Assembly (NCBI GenBank): GCA_940671915.1
Contig: CALNVZ010003432.1
Coordinates: 12,369,085 to 12,433,084, forward strand
Source: Paracentrotus lividus
Taxonomy: Eukaryota > Echinodermata > Echinoidea > Camarodonta > Echinidae
Length of the DNA stretch: 64,000 bases
Direction: 5' to 3'
How positions within the stretch are numbered: position 1 is the first letter of the stretch; each line of letters starts with the position of its first letter. The translations under genes and the position numbers were made by a program. The notes under the pieces were generated by a model. That model was not told the DNA's origin, searched no databases, and worked only from the letters and a program-made list of their open reading frames with translations. Shown here one piece after another: positions 25,545 through 37,729 of the stretch.

Positions 25545-26185
25545 TCTCTCTGCTCATGGTTTATACCTCCTTCGTGCTCACACATAATTTCATATTTAAC
25601 AGATAAACAACGTTGTCAAGACATTCATCGGGTAAAAAAAATCACAGAGTACAATCCAACCGCGATTCATAACTTCAGAACTGCGATATTGATTTATGAA
25701 TATCCCTATTATTTTAAGCATCAAACATTGCAGAACACCAAGGGCCTGTTTCTCAAAACAGTCAGAAGTCTAAGTTCGTGGACATCCCAATGAAAAGCGT
25801 GTTAATTTTACATCACGTGTCCCTTTGGGTTGTCCAAGAACTTAGACTCATAACGGTTTCGAAAAACATGCCCCAATGTTTTAATCGTCTAGGATGATTT
25901 TTACCTGTGCTCGAAGCGCTCCAGTCGGAGGTTCTCCTTTGCGTTAGCCTCGGCGGGCCCCTCAAGCGCCTGGAACACCCAGGCTCCCATGCACGTATAA
26001 AAGATGAGGCACACAATGAGACCTCCGTTGGTCAAGCAGTAGTGGAGAGCTACCCGGAGCATCGATGGCTCCTCCTGAACGTTCTGAACGGGAGGCAGCT
26101 CCTCCTCCTCCTCCCCGTAACCATGGTAACGATAGTCGCTATCACTGGTAGCTGCGCTCTGTCTCCAGGTAGGGTAGTCCTCCAT
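19313..26185 (-). CDS. Two-pore-domain potassium (K2P) channel, gene 1, complete
   Basis: Three minus-strand exons, 25905-26185, 24765-24961 and 19313-20040, total 1206 nt and encode 401 residues. K2P proteins dimerise in the plasma membrane to pass background K+ current. Visible parts: an acidic N-terminus with EEEEE at 25-29; TM1 about 48-72 (ending GAWVFQALEGP); an extracellular cap with an NIS sequon near 103; pore 1 TTIGYG (filter 160-162); TM2 about 172-195; a long cytosolic loop about 196-291, rich in Lys and acidic residues; TM3 about 292-313; pore 2 TTIGFGD (filter 335-337); TM4 about 347-369; and a short C-tail of about 32 residues. No Cys is seen in the cap. The long TM2-TM3 loop and short tail recall TRESK and nematode TWK channels, but subfamily is not settled. 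All junctions are GT-AG and in phase. It is paralogous to the gene at 41826-51148. Confidence 0.95.
21590..21780 (+). repeat. ATT/TTTA low-complexity tract
   Basis: Long runs of TTA and TTTA units followed by a G-rich end. Produces spurious hydrophobic open frames. Confidence 0.85.
22341..22385 (+). repeat. Poly-A run
   Basis: About 45 A residues in intron 2 of K2P gene 1. Confidence 0.9.
22524..22638. mobile_element. Small element with GGACAACTACCC ends
   Basis: Left AGGACAGCTACCCC and right GGGTAGTTGTCCT are inverted, with an internal ACCCCGGACAACTATACCC. A fragment with ACCCCGGACAACTATCCC occurs at about 33168-33225. Confidence 0.5.
23742..23808 (+). repeat. (TA)n(GA)n microsatellite
   Basis: About 10 TA units followed directly by about 23 GA units. 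Confidence 0.95.
24538..24692. repeat. (TC)n tract then (GA)n tract
   Basis: About 90 bp of TC repeats, 30 bp of spacer, then 38 bp of GA. The two arms are inverted repeats able to pair. They lie about 70 bp inside intron 2 from the exon 2 donor. Confidence 0.9.
24765..24961 (-). CDS. K2P gene 1 exon 2 (cap, pore helix 1)
   Basis: 197 nt; starts after ATTCAG and ends ATTG|GTGAGA, splitting the first Gly codon of the GYG filter (phase 1). Encodes the extracellular cap and SRWNFYGSMFFATTILTTIG. Only about 70 bp into the following intron lies a GA/TC tract. Confidence 0.95.
24962..25904. other. K2P gene 1 intron 1
   Basis: About 940 bp. Holds an (ACAA)n stretch near 25066-25096, a CT microsatellite at 25508-25552 and a palindromic MITE (25742-25874) that ends 30 bp from the exon 1 donor. 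Confidence 0.75.
25742..25874. mobile_element. Palindromic MITE in intron 1
   Basis: Ends GGGCCTGTTTCTC / AACATGCCCC-like, with strongly inverted inner arms GTCTAAGTTCGTGGACA and TGTCCAAGAACTTAGAC. About 133 bp. Confidence 0.7.
25905..26185 (-). CDS. K2P gene 1 exon 1 (N-terminus, TM1)
   Basis: Begins at ATG (26185), MEDYPTWRQSAATS..., and ends at CACAG|GTAAAA in phase 2. It holds the acidic N-terminus, the conserved SMLRVALHYCLTNGG block and TM1. An AACTCAACCAG just upstream on the minus strand (about 26252) could be the acceptor of this exon, implying a further 5' noncoding exon. Confidence 0.92.
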
Positions 26186-26273
26186 CGTCCTTGCAAGTGT
26201 TGTGAGACGCCCAGCTTTAGTAGAGGTCCTTTAGTATCTGTTCACCGCCTGGTTGAGTTTACGTGGAAATAAT

Positions 26274-26634
26274 CATAGAATATTGGATGGCCTTATTGAT
26301 ACAAGGAATATTGGACGAGTCGAAGACGAGTCCAATATTTTAGAAAGCGAGTTCAATATATCCTTGTATTTACCGAAAATAGGACATCTAATATTATCAT
26401 TATTATATATACAGAGGATTTTACCAATAGGGCCCCCATTTTTTTTAACTCACATTTTTTTCTGGATTACGATCCTTATGTATACAATTCTGAAAAAAAA
26501 AAAAAAAAAAACATATAAATAAAAATTGGCCCCCAAAAAATCTTGCCCCCAAAATGCCCCCAATTTTATTCTTTCTTTTCTTTTTTTTTTTTGATTCTGA
26601 AATAAAAAAATAAAAAAATTGGGCTCCCTCCACC

Positions 26635-26665
<31 letters not shown>

Positions 26666-27131
26666 TCCCCCCAATGCCCCCCCCAAAAAAATGCCCCAAA
26701 TTTTGTTAACCTATTTTTCTTTATCTGGGGAAAAAAATGCCCCCCGCCCTCCCCCCAAAAAAAACTGCCCCAATTTTCTTTTCTTTTTTTTTTTTTTGAA
26801 AAAAAAGGCCCCCCCCCAAAAAAAAAAAAAATTGGCCCCCCCCCAAAAAAAATCCCGACCCCCTTAAAAAATTATTTGGTCTCCCCAAGGACCTACTTTA
26901 AATCTCCTTGGTCTCCCTCAAAAAACAAAACAAAACTATTAATCTCTCTAGTTATCTCACTTTCAACTTTGGGGATTCCCCCTCTTGCTGCCCAATATTT
27001 TTATTATTGGGCAGCGAGGCCACAATATTGGACGAGTTCAACAAACTTTGTAAAGTAGGTCAAGTTTATGAAGTGCATCAACAAAATAACACTTGTATTT
27101 GGCCTCTAAAACCATCGGTATGGATAATAAC
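26274..27131 (-). mobile_element. Non-autonomous element, family C, copy 2 (inverted)
   Basis: Reverse-complement relative of 13258-14083: starts ATAGAATATTGGATGGCC, has the TTGGACGAGTCGAAGACGAG hairpin, an A/C-homopolymer middle, CTGCCCAATAT..ATATTGGGCAGCGAGG and ends GGCCTCTAAAACC..GTATGGATAATAAC. It begins about 90 bp upstream of the start codon of K2P gene 1, so it probably lies in the promoter or 5' UTR region. Confidence 0.75.
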
Positions 27132-27400
27132 GGGTAATGTTTGTTCAAATATTGTAGTTTTGCCCATTATATAATAGGGCCTATTCTGACTATATCATAT
27201 TTGAATCAACAACATAAGATTGGTACACACAAATGCTTTCAAATCGAACTAACATTTCTCAGTGAAAAACGAAACATTTCTTTTAAAAAAGAGAAAAAAT
27301 GCATTTATTAGCATTTATCAATTCTTATTGTAGTTATTGAGTAATTCAAGCGATTTGTGATGTGTTATATACCAACAAATAAAACCAAATTGCTAAAACA

Positions 27401-27401
<1 letters not shown>

Positions 27402-27451
<50 letters not shown>
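27402..27451. repeat. (TA)n microsatellite
   Basis: About 24 uninterrupted TA units. Confidence 0.95.
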
Positions 27452-27454
<3 letters not shown>

Positions 27455-28560
27455 CACATAATCTCCATATCATTAAAGTAAGCCTTAGTTTACGACTGTT
27501 TATACCTTGCCTGATCAGCATGCGCCGTCCTATGAACAAGATAAAATAAAAATTGTGACGCCGAAATGGATCGTTATGAAGCGAAGTTTAATAACAAATA
27601 AAATGACGTGCAATTCATCTTCAATAAAGCCCGGCACACTCCAAAACTAACATCGGTATAACAAAATAACAACGTCAGAGAAAATTGATAAATATTGTGA
27701 TGGGGGAATGTTTATCCTGTCAAATCGATTTTCCCGCCAAATTATCTAACCTGAGGTAGGCGCAACTGTCAACACAGACTCGTCTTCCTGTTCTTCCGCG
27801 CTTTCTTTATGAAGAAAATTGATGCTCGCTTTGTCGTCTGCTCCGGGTTAATGACTGGAAAAGAGCAATAGCAACCGATGCGAAGAAATTCCTTACGGCT
27901 CGTTAATTTACCCTAGGAGATGATTGATGCACGCCTGAGAAACAACATTACAGAGATACATACTTGGCCGAATAACTCCTTTATCTTAGGCTACATCACG
28001 TATAAAGAATCGATGTTATCCAAAATGATGACACGGTATCAACGAGTTATCTGGCTGTAGATCTCCCTGAATTTGTAAGGCCCCGATGTAAATCATGGAT
28101 ATAACATTTGCCCGTTTGTTGATAGAAAACGCAAGACGGCTGATGCCTGGAACGCAACATGAACCGATCGAAGATGTACACACAAAGTTGTGGGAGCCCC
28201 ACTGTAAAAGTTAGTCAGTCCATTGGTATTTCAGAATGCTATAACGAACACCGTCTACTACGCGAGGGACTGAGAGTGTACGCCCCGCTCAAAATGTCAC
28301 AGTTCATTTAACCGTGAATATTTCTAAGCATACTCTGGAGCGAAGCAAGTGGAGTGAGAGGGTTAAACTCTTTCGGTCGGAACTTCCATGTTTCTAGTGT
28401 TAGTAGGTCCACACCAATTACAAGCATTCCAATTATTCCATCGGGACTTGGTTCAAACCCTCATGAAGAACTGGTTGGCTATAGGGTGTTGAACTCAATC
28501 AAAATTTTGAAAGAAATATTTCAAAGGGCATTTCTCTGTAAATGCAATTTAGGGCGATTC

Positions 28561-29105
28561 TTTGAAAAGTGAACCCTTTTTGGAAAAAATAAAGTTTTTC
28601 CTTTTTGTTTTTAAGCTGCACATTCATATAGAGCATTGTCTTTGAAGTTTTATTGAATGAATTTTTTATTAATTTTACAAATTTTTCATGTCATTTGCAT
28701 AAATTACATGCCAAATTTGAATAGAAAAATAGGTTTAAAATTATCTTTGTTTGACCCTGACTTGATTGTAAATGCTGGTCTCCTTACTTTGATTATTGTC
28801 AATTATACCCTTTTTTAAACTTCATTCTTTAAATTTTAAATGAAAATAATTGTGTTGAATTGATTGTTTTAAGATAATTAACTAAGAAATTAATTGCCAT
28901 CAAATGTTCACACCACGTGACCCAAAAACGACGAAGTTAACGCCCCCCCGAAAACCATGGGATATTTATTTCAATTTTTTCTCCAAAGCTAGTATAATGT
29001 GCCTTGCATCTCACCAATATGAAGCCATGATATGCTTTTAATTTAGTTATTAATTAACTTTGAAATTGGTCACACACGTTACCCACGGGTCACGTGTGTG
29101 ACCAA
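28561..29105 (+). repeat. Direct duplication, copy A
   Basis: Starts TTTGAAAAGTGAACCC and runs through TTTTTAAGCTGCACATTCA and an inverted CACGTG-containing end. The next 590 bp repeat the same order of blocks. Confidence 0.75.
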
Positions 29106-30822
29106 CTAATGTATGCCTTAAAAAAGGGACCAGGCTATTCGGCCACTCTTTGAAAAGTGAACCTTTTTGGGGACAAATAAACTTTGCTTTTTGATTTTAA
29201 GCTGCATATTCAAATAGAGCAATGTCTGAAGTTTCGTGAACTGATGTTTTTTTGTATGATTTTTTGACATATGATATGCTCATTATGCATAAATTAACAT
29301 AAATGATAATTAAATGGAAAAACGGTAAATAAAATATTACTTTTTTTAAACCTGACTGGAATGGATATGCTGGACTTACCTTTACTCTGGATTACTGTCA
29401 AACCATATATTAAATAATAAACTATACCAATACTATTCTTTTAATCTACCCCCAAAAATAATGTGTATTTAAATATGATTAACTTAAGAAAGATCAACCT
29501 GGAATTAATTGAACTCCAAAATGCCAACACACCAGTCTAAGCCAGAAAACACAAAAAGTGTTTATGCCCCGTTTAACCATGGCTTCTGGTATTATTATAA
29601 TTCATTATCTTCAAAGCTAGATTTAATGTACCTTGCCATCTCAACTATATATGAGATCCATGACACAGTTTTAATTTGATATTAATTGAGCAAACAAATT
29701 GGATCACACACGTGAGCCCGCTGGGTGGGGGCGGGTCATAAATTACTAGATTAGGTTTCACTTCATTGCTGAAATTAATTTTATTTGCTATTATGGCTCC
29801 CAGAACAATGGTTCTGCAATAGATTTTTGCAAAAAAAACAAAAAAGACAACACAACAAAAGGAAGGCAAACAACAAACAGCAAAAGTCGAAAAAACAAGG
29901 AAATACATAAGGAAATTCATAAAACAATGAAATACGCAAGTCTGTAATCTCATATATTTTTTCCAAGTTACAATGGTATAGGAAATCCTATAAATATTTC
30001 ATGCAAACCTAAATTAGCATTCTTAGAAGCTTGTAGTTTGTCATTAGGACACAAAAATTAATGATTTCATGCATGCGTAAATAGCATAATTAATTCATAT
30101 ATAAAATTAAATTATCATTATTATTAGTGGAAAATTAACAGTGCTTTCTCTTGTAGTTACATCACACAACTACCATCGTGCAATTTTCGGCGCGCTCGGC
30201 GATCAACAGCCAAGATCTTATAGGGCATCATGGCCCCCCTCCCTACCGCCCCTCCCCAGTCTGACAGCTACCAAAACACACCCATTGGAACTGACTAGAG
30301 CTGAGTTCATAATTTTTACCACAGCGGATATAGTAATTGCTCAAAATGTACATTTATTGCATTATACATATATTATTCATTTTATGTACAATTGCCATAG
30401 GTCACACACGTGACCCACTAAAATGTCACACACGTGACCCGACATCACGATATAAAATAATAGATAAAAAAAGAAATTTTCAGAGATGACTCCTATCCAG
30501 TGGTATATTTTGGTTAACAGGTCCATAATGCATATCTTCACAGCAATAAGAACATTTCATATTTTAAAACTCACAGGAATTTCCAAAATGAAAATTCGAC
30601 TTCATATATCATGCCGTTCTGTCGAAGCTCACACAGGACCCACCTTCTTTGACCTCTGACCTTGAAACATGCTTTGTAAATATCAAATTAATATACAATG
30701 ATAAGCCAAACAAATACATTAAGCATGATATTAACAATTTTAAATCAGTTATTTCTTAAAATTGTTAGAGTTATAGCCAATTAAAGTCAAGATTTTGCAT
30801 AATTTCGGTCACACACGTGACC
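29069..30822. repeat. Dispersed GGTCACACACGTGACC palindromes
   Basis: Near-palindromes built on TCACACACGTGA occur at about 29069-29104 (two, head to head), 29702-29716, 30402-30418, 30425-30440 and 30806-30821. Each contains CACGTG or a close variant. Confidence 0.7.
29147..29743 (+). repeat. Direct duplication, copy B
   Basis: Starts CTTTGAAAAGTGAACC; shares AAGCTGCATATTCAAATAGA, ATGCATAAATTA and GGATCACACACGTGA with copy A. Period about 588 bp. Confidence 0.75.
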
Positions 30823-31133
30823 AAGAATGGTCCTTTAGTTAAACTTGCCCTCAGCATGTAACATGTTTTTGTTTTGTGTGTTTGTTTATTTTTTTTTTCA
30901 ATATCAAACTGTTGAAACATTATGAAAAGATGTAGTGCATAAATGAATTCCCAATCCTTTGCTTGAATGTTAACGCCCAATTCTGTATACGCCCTACAAT
31001 CAAATTCAAACTTTAAAACTCGTTAGCTATCAGTTCTGTCTTTATCGTCTTGGATATAAACGTCAAAGCCCTATAGGCCTATTAATACAATCATTGCCCA
31101 AACTGCTATTCCTCCTTCTTAAACTTACACTTG

Positions 31134-31137
<4 letters not shown>

Positions 31138-31190
<53 letters not shown>
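31138..31190. repeat. (AT)n microsatellite
   Basis: About 26 AT units. Confidence 0.95.
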
Positions 31191-31195
<5 letters not shown>

Positions 31196-32293
31196 TAAAA
31201 AAAAAAAGAGTAACAAACGCTTCAAACTAATTGTGGAAACAGCACGGAAACGTGGTAAAAATACAAAATACACCAAATACGGTGTTTGCTAACACAAAAT
31301 CTTTTTAGCCTTTAAAGCGACTGTTGGATCATAGTCTCAATGGGTTATGTTTCACATGCCGCTGGATTGAGAGGCTAAAAGGATACAAATAAAAATCGAA
31401 TTTTCTAAAATTGGAAGATTGAATGTTCTGTTGACAACCTTGTGATAAATCCATCGATTTGTGACGTCACGGGATGACATGTTGGTTTTAGTGCGACGGT
31501 AAGAGTACATTCAACTACGTTAACATGAGAACATTCACTATGATGTGAACTGGACCAGACATGACTGTAATCATATTACTTTAACAGAAAAAAAAGATTA
31601 CTTTGAATTATTAATTTAGAATAATTCAAAACTGAAATATCATACATTATGGACATTTTTCGTTTTTTGGTTGTTTGTTTGTTTGTTTGTTGTTATTTGG
31701 TTAAAAGATTTTTTTTAATTCAGAACGTGTATTAATATAAGCAACCATTTGACCTACGACTACAATACTATTAATGACGATTAATGCTTACCAAAAGTCG
31801 ATTTGGGCACGGCAATAATGCATTCAAATAAAAAATACATTTCCTTAACTTCCATATCATCATTAGTAAAATTGTGATCGTTTATAATTATGTCGAATAT
31901 GAGTACGATAATATATATGTCATTAAGTATGATAATTATGTACATCATAAAATGATTATTTGAAAACCTTTAAATTTAATAAACATATCATAATTTTACA
32001 TATATGTAGTGATATTTGACAAATACGTTGTCTTCGGTCCAAAAAAAAAAAAAGACAATATTTTAATCATTATTACGAGAGCAAATGACTTTAATGCTAA
32101 AACAGTTGACTTCACGATATAATCGGGTGAGTAATTCCCACAAAGATAAATTGACATCCCAGCGACCCACTGAGCATTTTATTCTCATCAAGGAGATAGC
32201 TTTGACATTTGTGTGGGATCATGATTAATGACTACCCAATTTTAGACTTATCCCAAGTACCTGTACAGTAAGCCAATGGCTGCCATTTAAAGC

Positions 32294-32781
32294 TACACTG
32301 TAAACAATATTTGTATTTTTACAGCAAATCTGCTGTCAGCAGAGTCGCCATAAAAAATGTAATTTAAAAAACAGTTTTGTTGTAAATTTCTCCTGCAAAT
32401 AATTACATGAGAAATACAAAATATACATCTGGGTCCCGTAACACAAAGGTTTGCGATCAATTGCAAATTTGGAAGAACTACTCTGATTGGTTGCTTGTCA
32501 GTCTCTCGAGCAAAAAGCATGTGAAACAACGATTTTGATTGGCCACTGCCATTTTGCGATTGATTGCAAACCTTTGTGTTACGGAGCCCAGGAGTAACAC
32601 ATTTGTTCCGTTTTAACCAAATATGTACGCTATAGAACTCTAATGAATTTTTCCCCTTCTCTTTCATAAATTCTTAGAGGAGAAATTTACAACAAAACTG
32701 TTTTTTGAATTACATTTTTTATGGCGACTCTGCTGACAGCAGATTTGCTGTAAAAATACATATATTTTTTTTTACAGTGTA
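32294..32781. mobile_element. Foldback element with ~100-bp inverted arms
   Basis: Left arm 32294-32395 and right arm 32678-32781 are almost perfect inverses, with the shared block CAAATCTGCTGTCAGCAGAG and termini TACACTGTAAA / TTTACAGTGTA. TA at both ends suggests Tc1/mariner-type mobilisation. A second palindromic element sits in its centre. Confidence 0.88.
32430..32592. mobile_element. Palindromic MITE nested in the foldback element
   Basis: Arms GTAACACAAAGGTTTGCGAT and CAATCGCAAACC-type inverse (TTGCAAACCTTTGTGTTACG) enclose about 100 bp with ATTGG/CCAAT boxes. Lies between the arms of 32294-32781. Confidence 0.85.
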
Positions 32782-33389
32782 TATACCCTTATTATTTTAA
32801 AGGTGTTCATACTCCACCGTAAGAAATCCATAGTGCCGAGCTGATGTTCGGGGATAAACAGCTTCTAGAACGGCATTAAGACCCTGTTTTATTTAACACG
32901 TTGCATGACACATTGGATTTTATAACACAAAAAGTTGAATGATAATGTGTTTTGCACTTTAAAAGGGTAAATAGGTAACTAAAAATAAACACAAGCGTTT
33001 ACGAAAAACTTACAAACAAAACAAAACAAAACAAAGCGAAATTACTTTGTTTTTTGTTGTCTATAGTAGATGTGAAATAATTGGAGGAATATAATTTTGG
33101 AACGAATTTGTCGATGCTTTTCTTTTTAAAAGAAATCTGAAGTACATTAATGCTAAATAAGGTTCTAGGACAACCACCCCATAGATTATTACCCCGGACA
33201 ACTATCCCGCTAAAATGATCACGATTTCGTTCCGTGTTTTTTTTTTTAAATCTCTTGCTGCGTCTAAAATAGGCAGGAGATTGAATTTTATTAACATTTA
33301 TATGAGATATAAAAAAATTAAACAAAACTAAACAAAACAAAACAAAAAAAAAGGGGGAGAGGAGAAAAGAGACACCCCGAAAAGTATTG

Positions 33390-33779
33390 AATTCTTTTAG
33401 TGATTTTCATAGACATCTTTATCATCACCCTTATCATCATTTTAATAATTTCCATGATTATGATGATCATCATTATCGTTTTCACCATCATTATCGTATT
33501 TTTTTTTTTCATTATCATCATCATCATCATAATCATCATCGGTATCATTACCGGTGTCATCATCTTTATCATCATCATCACCACCATTATCACGATCAAC
33601 TTCGGTATCAGAACCCTCCTCCTCATCATCGGTATAAGTACCGTTGACGTCATCTTAATCATCATCAGTATCATCACCGTCATAATCCCCGCATAATCCT
33701 CCTTATCAATATTATCATCACCGTCATAATCCTCATCATCATCACCATCATCATTATATCCACATCATCATCATCATAT

Positions 33780-33813
<34 letters not shown>

Positions 33814-34010
33814 CCCTCATTATCATCATCACAATCATCATCATGATCATCATTATCACCATTATTATTACCATCAACATAATGTTCACTGTTCATTATC
33901 ATCACCCATATCCTCATCATCATTCATGAGCATCACCCTCATTATCATCATAATTACCATCATTCAGTATCATTATCATCGGTATCATCATCATCATCAT
34001 CTGAGCTGTC
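33390..34010 (+). repeat. Imperfect ATC/TCA trinucleotide tract
   Basis: Some 620 bp dominated by TCATCA with interruptions (ACC, TTA, CCG). All open frames across it, on both strands, are repeat artefacts. Confidence 0.95.
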
Positions 34011-34994
34011 TGAAAAGATTTAACGAGTTCTTCTCCCACAATAATAGGCTAGGCAGTACAGTATAATACACATTATTAGGCAGTCTAGGCCAAACAAAAA
34101 TATTATGCAAACAAACTAGGACACCTTTTTATATTCTGAGCAGAATGAAGATAAAGCGTATCATATCTTTGTTTGGGCACAAAGTAAAACAAGCCTGCAC
34201 CGCGACAGTCTGTTATTTCTTGGCGGGAACCGGTCGCTTAATCTTCCTGAGTACACACTAAGCACTGGGTAGTCTGCATACTTCTCAAGTCAAATTCCGT
34301 AGTCTGTTTTGAATGAGGCTACGACAGGTAACAGTGAATGTCTTCATCTCCTACGAGATGTCAACGCGCTCTTATAACCCGATATACACGTCGGGAGTCT
34401 TTATCTTCCCTTAGTACATTGCACAACATATTTTGAAGGAAATATCAAATTGTTGGTTAAGTCGGTCGTTCCAACAACGATGTTTAACATTGTAACAACC
34501 GAAAATTTGAAGACCGAATCGCCACTACATTTGTTTAAAATCTTAAAAAGGTTGTTAAAAAAGTTACACAACATTGTTACTGTGATTGGCTCAAACAATG
34601 TTTAGCAGTTGTTTAAGATATTTGTTGCTGTATATGATCTGTTATTTCTTTATGCTGTATTTGTTTTTAAAATAAAGTTATGTATTTTACTATTTGAGAT
34701 GTCTTACAATAATGTATTGGATATTGTGTAAGGCATGTCCGAAATAATGTGATATCCTTGCCTCCTTGAATTGGAAGTATAAGTGAATTGGAAGTAAAAA
34801 ATTGATTTGAATTGAACTATATTTTCATTCAATCTTTTTGGGCGTATATCGCCTATGATGTGTGATTACTGGAAAAATTTACTTAATCATTGCTACGACA
34901 TAGGCACATCATAAATATCAATTAACTCGTCTCACACTCTCTAGTTTATCCAATAAAGCATCAGAAAATATATAATCAAATTGTGTTGCAGATA

Positions 34995-35985
34995 TACACT
35001 GTCCGTCATAAAGGTGGAATGTTTTTTTGCCGCTATAGAGACATGATTTTGCTCTGACTTTAATTTCTTGAATATGTTTGTCCCTGCTTTTATTTTATGG
35101 AACCCTGGCTATATCTTGGACATTTTCCCAACCCTTCACGTGGACCTTTTTCCAAAAAAGTCTTGTCAACCCCCGTGGGGCCCATTATTGTCATTTTTTC
35201 TCATTTTGGGGCCTTTTTTTGTTTTCCCGGCCGATCAAGCCCCCCTCAGTCTTACCCCCAGGGAAAGCGACTGAGGTGTACTGTTTTATACTGTTCTTTA
35301 AGTTAAATCTATATTTCTGGGGACAGGCTAAGGTCTCTTGTGTAGGAGAGGGGTTGAAGTAGAAAACGAGATTGGTGAAAATTCGGAATATTTTATTCCA
35401 TCTTTATGCTGAAAACAAAAGAAATGAAAAACCACCTTTAACCCTTAAATATCATCATTTTCCCCTTAAATTTTGTTTAGCCTTGATGAAAGGGCTGTAA
35501 ATAGTCATTATTGATGATATTTCATTTTGATTTATGTTTGCTTGAGATTTTACAATACAATTTAGGGAAGATAGAAATTTCCATGGTGTAAAAATAAATA
35601 AAATAAATGTTAAACACCAATCAAAATAAATTTTGACCCCTCCCCTAGACAAAAGAGTCGAGCCTGTAACCATTGAACTAGATTTAATTTAAAGAACAAT
35701 AACAAATCTCCACCTCAGACGGTGTTTCCTTGGGGTAGGAGTGAGGGGGCCTTGGTGGGTCGCCGGAACAAAAAGGCCCCAAAAATAAGAAAAATGACGA
35801 AAATGGCATCTTCTGGGGGTGCAAACTTTTTAAAGAAAAATCCCGGGAATGAGGGAACGTCCAAGATATACCCAGGATCCCAGAAAGTGAAAGCGGTGAC
35901 AAACACATTCAAGAAATTAATAACGGAGCAACAAAACGTCGCTTGAGCCAGAAAAATGTATTCCACCTTTATGACGAACAGTGTA
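34995..35985. mobile_element. Foldback element with ~300-bp inverted arms
   Basis: Termini TACACTGTCCGTCATAAAGG and CCTTTATGACGAACAGTGTA are inverse and TA-bounded. Arms at about 34995-35310 and 35685-35985 mirror each other block by block (TATATCTTGGACATT versus GTCCAAGATATA; TTTTGGGGCCTTTTT versus AAAAAGGCCCCAAAA). 991 bp, non-coding. Confidence 0.88.
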
Positions 35986-36371
35986 GCACAATAATGGTAT
36001 AAGACAATGTGGTCCAATAAAGACTAGATACAATCTTTATTATTTTAAGTCAATCATTGTTTTAATCCGACTTCATATCTGAAATGTCTGATTCAAAATT
36101 TTCCAAGTGAAAATAAATCGAAATGAAAAGTGAAAACAGTTGCATTATTTACAATATATTATTCCAATTACATTCATCGTACTTGTTACGCCCTTATAGA
36201 TTGCACCTTAAAATCTTACACTTCAGCGGCGGGTCCAGGGAGAGGGAAAGGGGGGGGGGGGTTAACCAACAATTTTCCGATACTAACATGTACGTTGGAT
36301 TAGTGGTTTAAAAAAAATAATACATAGGGGGCGTGCACCGAATACGCCCAGAGTGGGGATACGCCACCTGT

Positions 36372-36495
36372 GGGTGATGCACTAACATTTAAAACCAATC
36401 CTAACTATGGACCTATGGAACTATAACATGGCTATTGATCCTAAAATCAATTTATCCCAGTTGGGATTGATTTTATCTGTTAGTGAATCACCCCC
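36372..36495. mobile_element. Small MITE with GGGTGATTCACTAACA ends
   Basis: Left GGGTGATGCACTAACA, right TGTTAGTGAATCACCCC; inner ATCCTAAAATCAATT mirrors GATTGATTTTATC. A fragment lies at 2079-2162. Confidence 0.65.
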
Positions 36496-37520
36496 TGGAT
36501 ATACCACTATTTGGATAACTTTTCACAAAATAATGCAACACGACCAATAGCTTTTTTTTTCAAACGTGGATGTACAATAATTTTTGCCCAGGTTAGGTCT
36601 TTTTGACCAAATCACTTTGTTTCTGCACAAATTCAGATGTATCTTTAACATTCTACTTTCAAGTTTAGGGTCCAATAGATATTATGGTGTACAAGTCATA
36701 TTCATTTAAGGAACAATTTTCCCCAAAACGGTGCTGTTTTTGAAACAGTTTAATTGCACCTCAAGTTCATTTCTTACTAGGACCAAGCTTTACAAAATTC
36801 GTATTACACTTCAAAATCAATATTTGTGGCCTTTCGATAAAAGTACTCTTTGATAATGCTTATCATTATATCATTATATATATATATATATTAATACACT
36901 TAAATGTAATTAAGAGGGACAACCGTCGGGTATTTTTATTCTCAAACGTTTATAATGTAAAACGATGCATCAACCAATCTTTATTTCCTTTAACTGATTG
37001 CGTTTCTATTAATTGCAGCATGCTGGCAAAATTGCCAATAAAAGCAAAAAAAAAAAATAAATAAAATAATAAAAAAAAAAAATCAATAAATAGCGAACGT
37101 TTGTTAACTTTCCCCATGTTATCGGTGTCAAATGGTTGCAAACATAGCTAATTTTATGGGCTAAAGTAAGAGTTTTTTGTAGTTTCGCAAAGGTATAACA
37201 CGCTCAGAACAATTTTCGACGTAAAAAGTATTTGCGAAACAGGCACAATCAGTTCGCAAAGAAACATTGAACAAAAAATACCGGTGATAACAAAGAAACT
37301 TTTCGCAAAATTTCGCCACTCCTTGAAATATCCCTCTTCCCATTCGGTTGTGTAGGTCACAGGAAATCATCGTAATAGGCAAATTAAGACAAAAAGCAAA
37401 TAGCCAACACACACATTCTTTGGAAAGCAAATGGTATCAAATCCACAACGTTACATTTTGTTATAAAATTGAAAAAGTTCTTAACACTTATTTTATTTAC
37501 TTTATTATAATTATGATGAC

Positions 37521-37551
<31 letters not shown>

Positions 37552-37729
37552 TATACTTAATTACATGTCAATAAAACATAATTTCACTTAGGCCTACACT
37601 ATTTATACAGCTTCATTTCTTCGATTATTAAAACATCATTGAAAAGCTGTAAAAAACTAGATGAATCTTCGACCGCGCACGGTCGGAAGGCATGCCTCCG
37701 TATTGCCACATCCGAAAAAAAAAGGCATG

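Noticed and set aside
25907..26272. 121-codon plus-strand open frame
   Set aside because: Antisense shadow of K2P gene 1 exon 1.
33318..33889. Met/Ile- or His-rich open frames on both strands
   Set aside because: Pure translation of the ATC/TCA trinucleotide tract.
35068..35946. Several overlapping 70-100-codon frames on both strands
   Set aside because: They are mirror frames across the two arms of the foldback element at 34995-35985.
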